Positions 58,914 through 59,323 of a stretch of 59,323 bases of DNA are shown here, piece by piece. Position numbers and translations under genes: made by a program. The notes beneath the pieces are model-generated. The model was not told the DNA's origin. It ran no database searches and saw only the letters and a list, made by a program, of their open reading frames with translations. The stretch is from CAYICL01 sp964361885 (GTDB lineage Bacteria; Patescibacteriota; Microgenomatia; UBA1400; CG1-02-47-37), in NCBI GenBank assembly GCA_964361885.1, contig CAYICL010000001.1, positions 1 to 59,323 on the forward strand, written 5' to 3'. The stretch's first letter is position 1. Each line of letters begins with the position of its first letter.

Positions 58914-59323
58914 TTAATTATAGCAAAAAAAACTGCCGATGTAAGAATATTCTTTTAGGTAAAGAGAGTCGGTGTAAAAGGCCGAGGCAGAACCGCCATC
59001 CAAGTTAAGGCTGGAAACAAAGCTTTGATTGATGGTTTTTCCCAACTTAGCCACCAGGGCCGGGGTGTCGGCCAGCATGGGGCCACTGTAGGTAGAGTCA
59101 GAACCGACTATGACCAGGAAGATTAACTGATTGGAGCCGGTCAGGGCGGCAACCACCCGGCGGCGGGGTTGATCGTTTTGAATTTTTAACAGCAAAGGCT
59201 TTTGGTTAAGGATTAACAACGGGCCGGATTGGAGGCCGAAATCTACTTTTGTTTCAGGTATAACGGCACTAATGCCAGCTTGGCCAGCGGCTAAACTTAA
59301 AAAACCGTTAAACAAACTGCTGG
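58914..59323 (-). CDS. Phosphodiester glycosidase (NAGPA-like), truncated by window edge
   Basis: C-terminal part, about 136 residues, open to the right edge. VDFGLQSGPLLIL, RRRVVAALTGSNQLIFLVI and SSLNLDGGSASAFY are the substrate-binding and DGG motifs of the phosphodiester glycosidase family (NAGPA/DUF2233), which includes exopolysaccharide enzymes. The N-terminus lies outside the window. It ends 7 nt before the SIMPL gene, so it would share its mRNA. Confidence 0.82.
   Translation of the reverse strand, partial: SSLFNGFLSLAAGQAGISAVIPETKVDFGLQSGPLLILNQKPLLLKIQNDQPRRRVVAALTGSNQLIFLVIVGSDSTYSGPMLADTPALVAKLGKTINQSFVSSLNLDGGSASAFYTDSLYLKEYSYIGSFFCYN

Noticed and set aside
1..59323. Alternative genetic code (TGA = Gly or Trp, as in some CPR groups)
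   Set aside because: TGA ends many well-defined frames at the family's expected length, so the standard code applies.

Overview
The window reads as a compact bacterial genome using the standard code: TGA is a genuine stop in many genes. The gene set, many 1-8 bp overlaps, short or domain-stripped versions of standard enzymes, and families seen often in the Candidate Phyla Radiation (DUF3048, DUF4446, HTH-nucleotidyltransferase, BtpA/SgcQ, AI-2E, PTPS-related membrane proteins) point to Patescibacteria, most likely the Microgenomates group. This placement is inferred from content, not from a tree. No prophage, integrase or CRISPR array was seen.

Layout. 1-9.6 kb: 3' part of galE, an orphan BECR-like nuclease, a YidC-type insertase, a band-7 protein, lon with a HrcA/CIRCE-type operator, two housekeeping hydrolases (YjjX, Dtd), an archaeal-type triosephosphate isomerase, and small secreted or membrane proteins. 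8.0-10.3 kb: a bacterial Elp3 whose start codon abuts that of a divergent Trm9/ALKBH8-like methyltransferase; this is the most striking locus. 10.3-18.7 kb: an accessory stretch with small enzymes, an MFS transporter, thiI, tRNA-Gln, a GH43/GH130-like propeller, a HypE-like AIR synthase and a thioredoxin-CcdA fusion. 19-30.8 kb: nucleotide and translation housekeeping (phosphoribosyltransferase, folA, thyA, gltX, aspS, recJ, cca) plus cell-wall genes. 30.7-31.5 kb: a RAYT transposase framed by REP-like palindromes. 31.4-41.9 kb: secDF, surface and membrane proteins, rdgB and uppP. 41.9-42.3 kb: RNase P RNA. 43-47.5 kb: BtpA-like, AI-2E, miaA and miaB. 47.5-53.4 kb: a polytopic membrane protein and an ABC-2 exporter with a duplicated permease pair. 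53.4-57 kb: HU, RNase Y, recX and recA. 57-59.3 kb: tRNA-Pro, small hypothetical proteins, a SIMPL protein and a truncated phosphodiester glycosidase.

How it fits together. The window is rich in tRNA modification and processing: Elp3 and a possible Trm9 partner (wobble uridine), MiaA and MiaB (A37), ThiI (U8), Cca and rnpB. Protein export and quality control are covered by YidC, SecDF, a thioredoxin-CcdA protein, a SurA-like foldase and Lon. DNA metabolism is covered by RecA, RecX, RecJ, HU, FolA and ThyA.

Regulatory style. Many first genes have a -10 box ending only 6-8 nt before the start codon and no Shine-Dalgarno sequence, which predicts widespread leaderless mRNAs; lon, recA and thyA are clear cases. 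A family of REP-like palindromes (TCACAC...GTGTGA) is scattered over the right half. Three genes share a C-terminal His-Thr-x-x-Val-stop encoded by the repeat itself.
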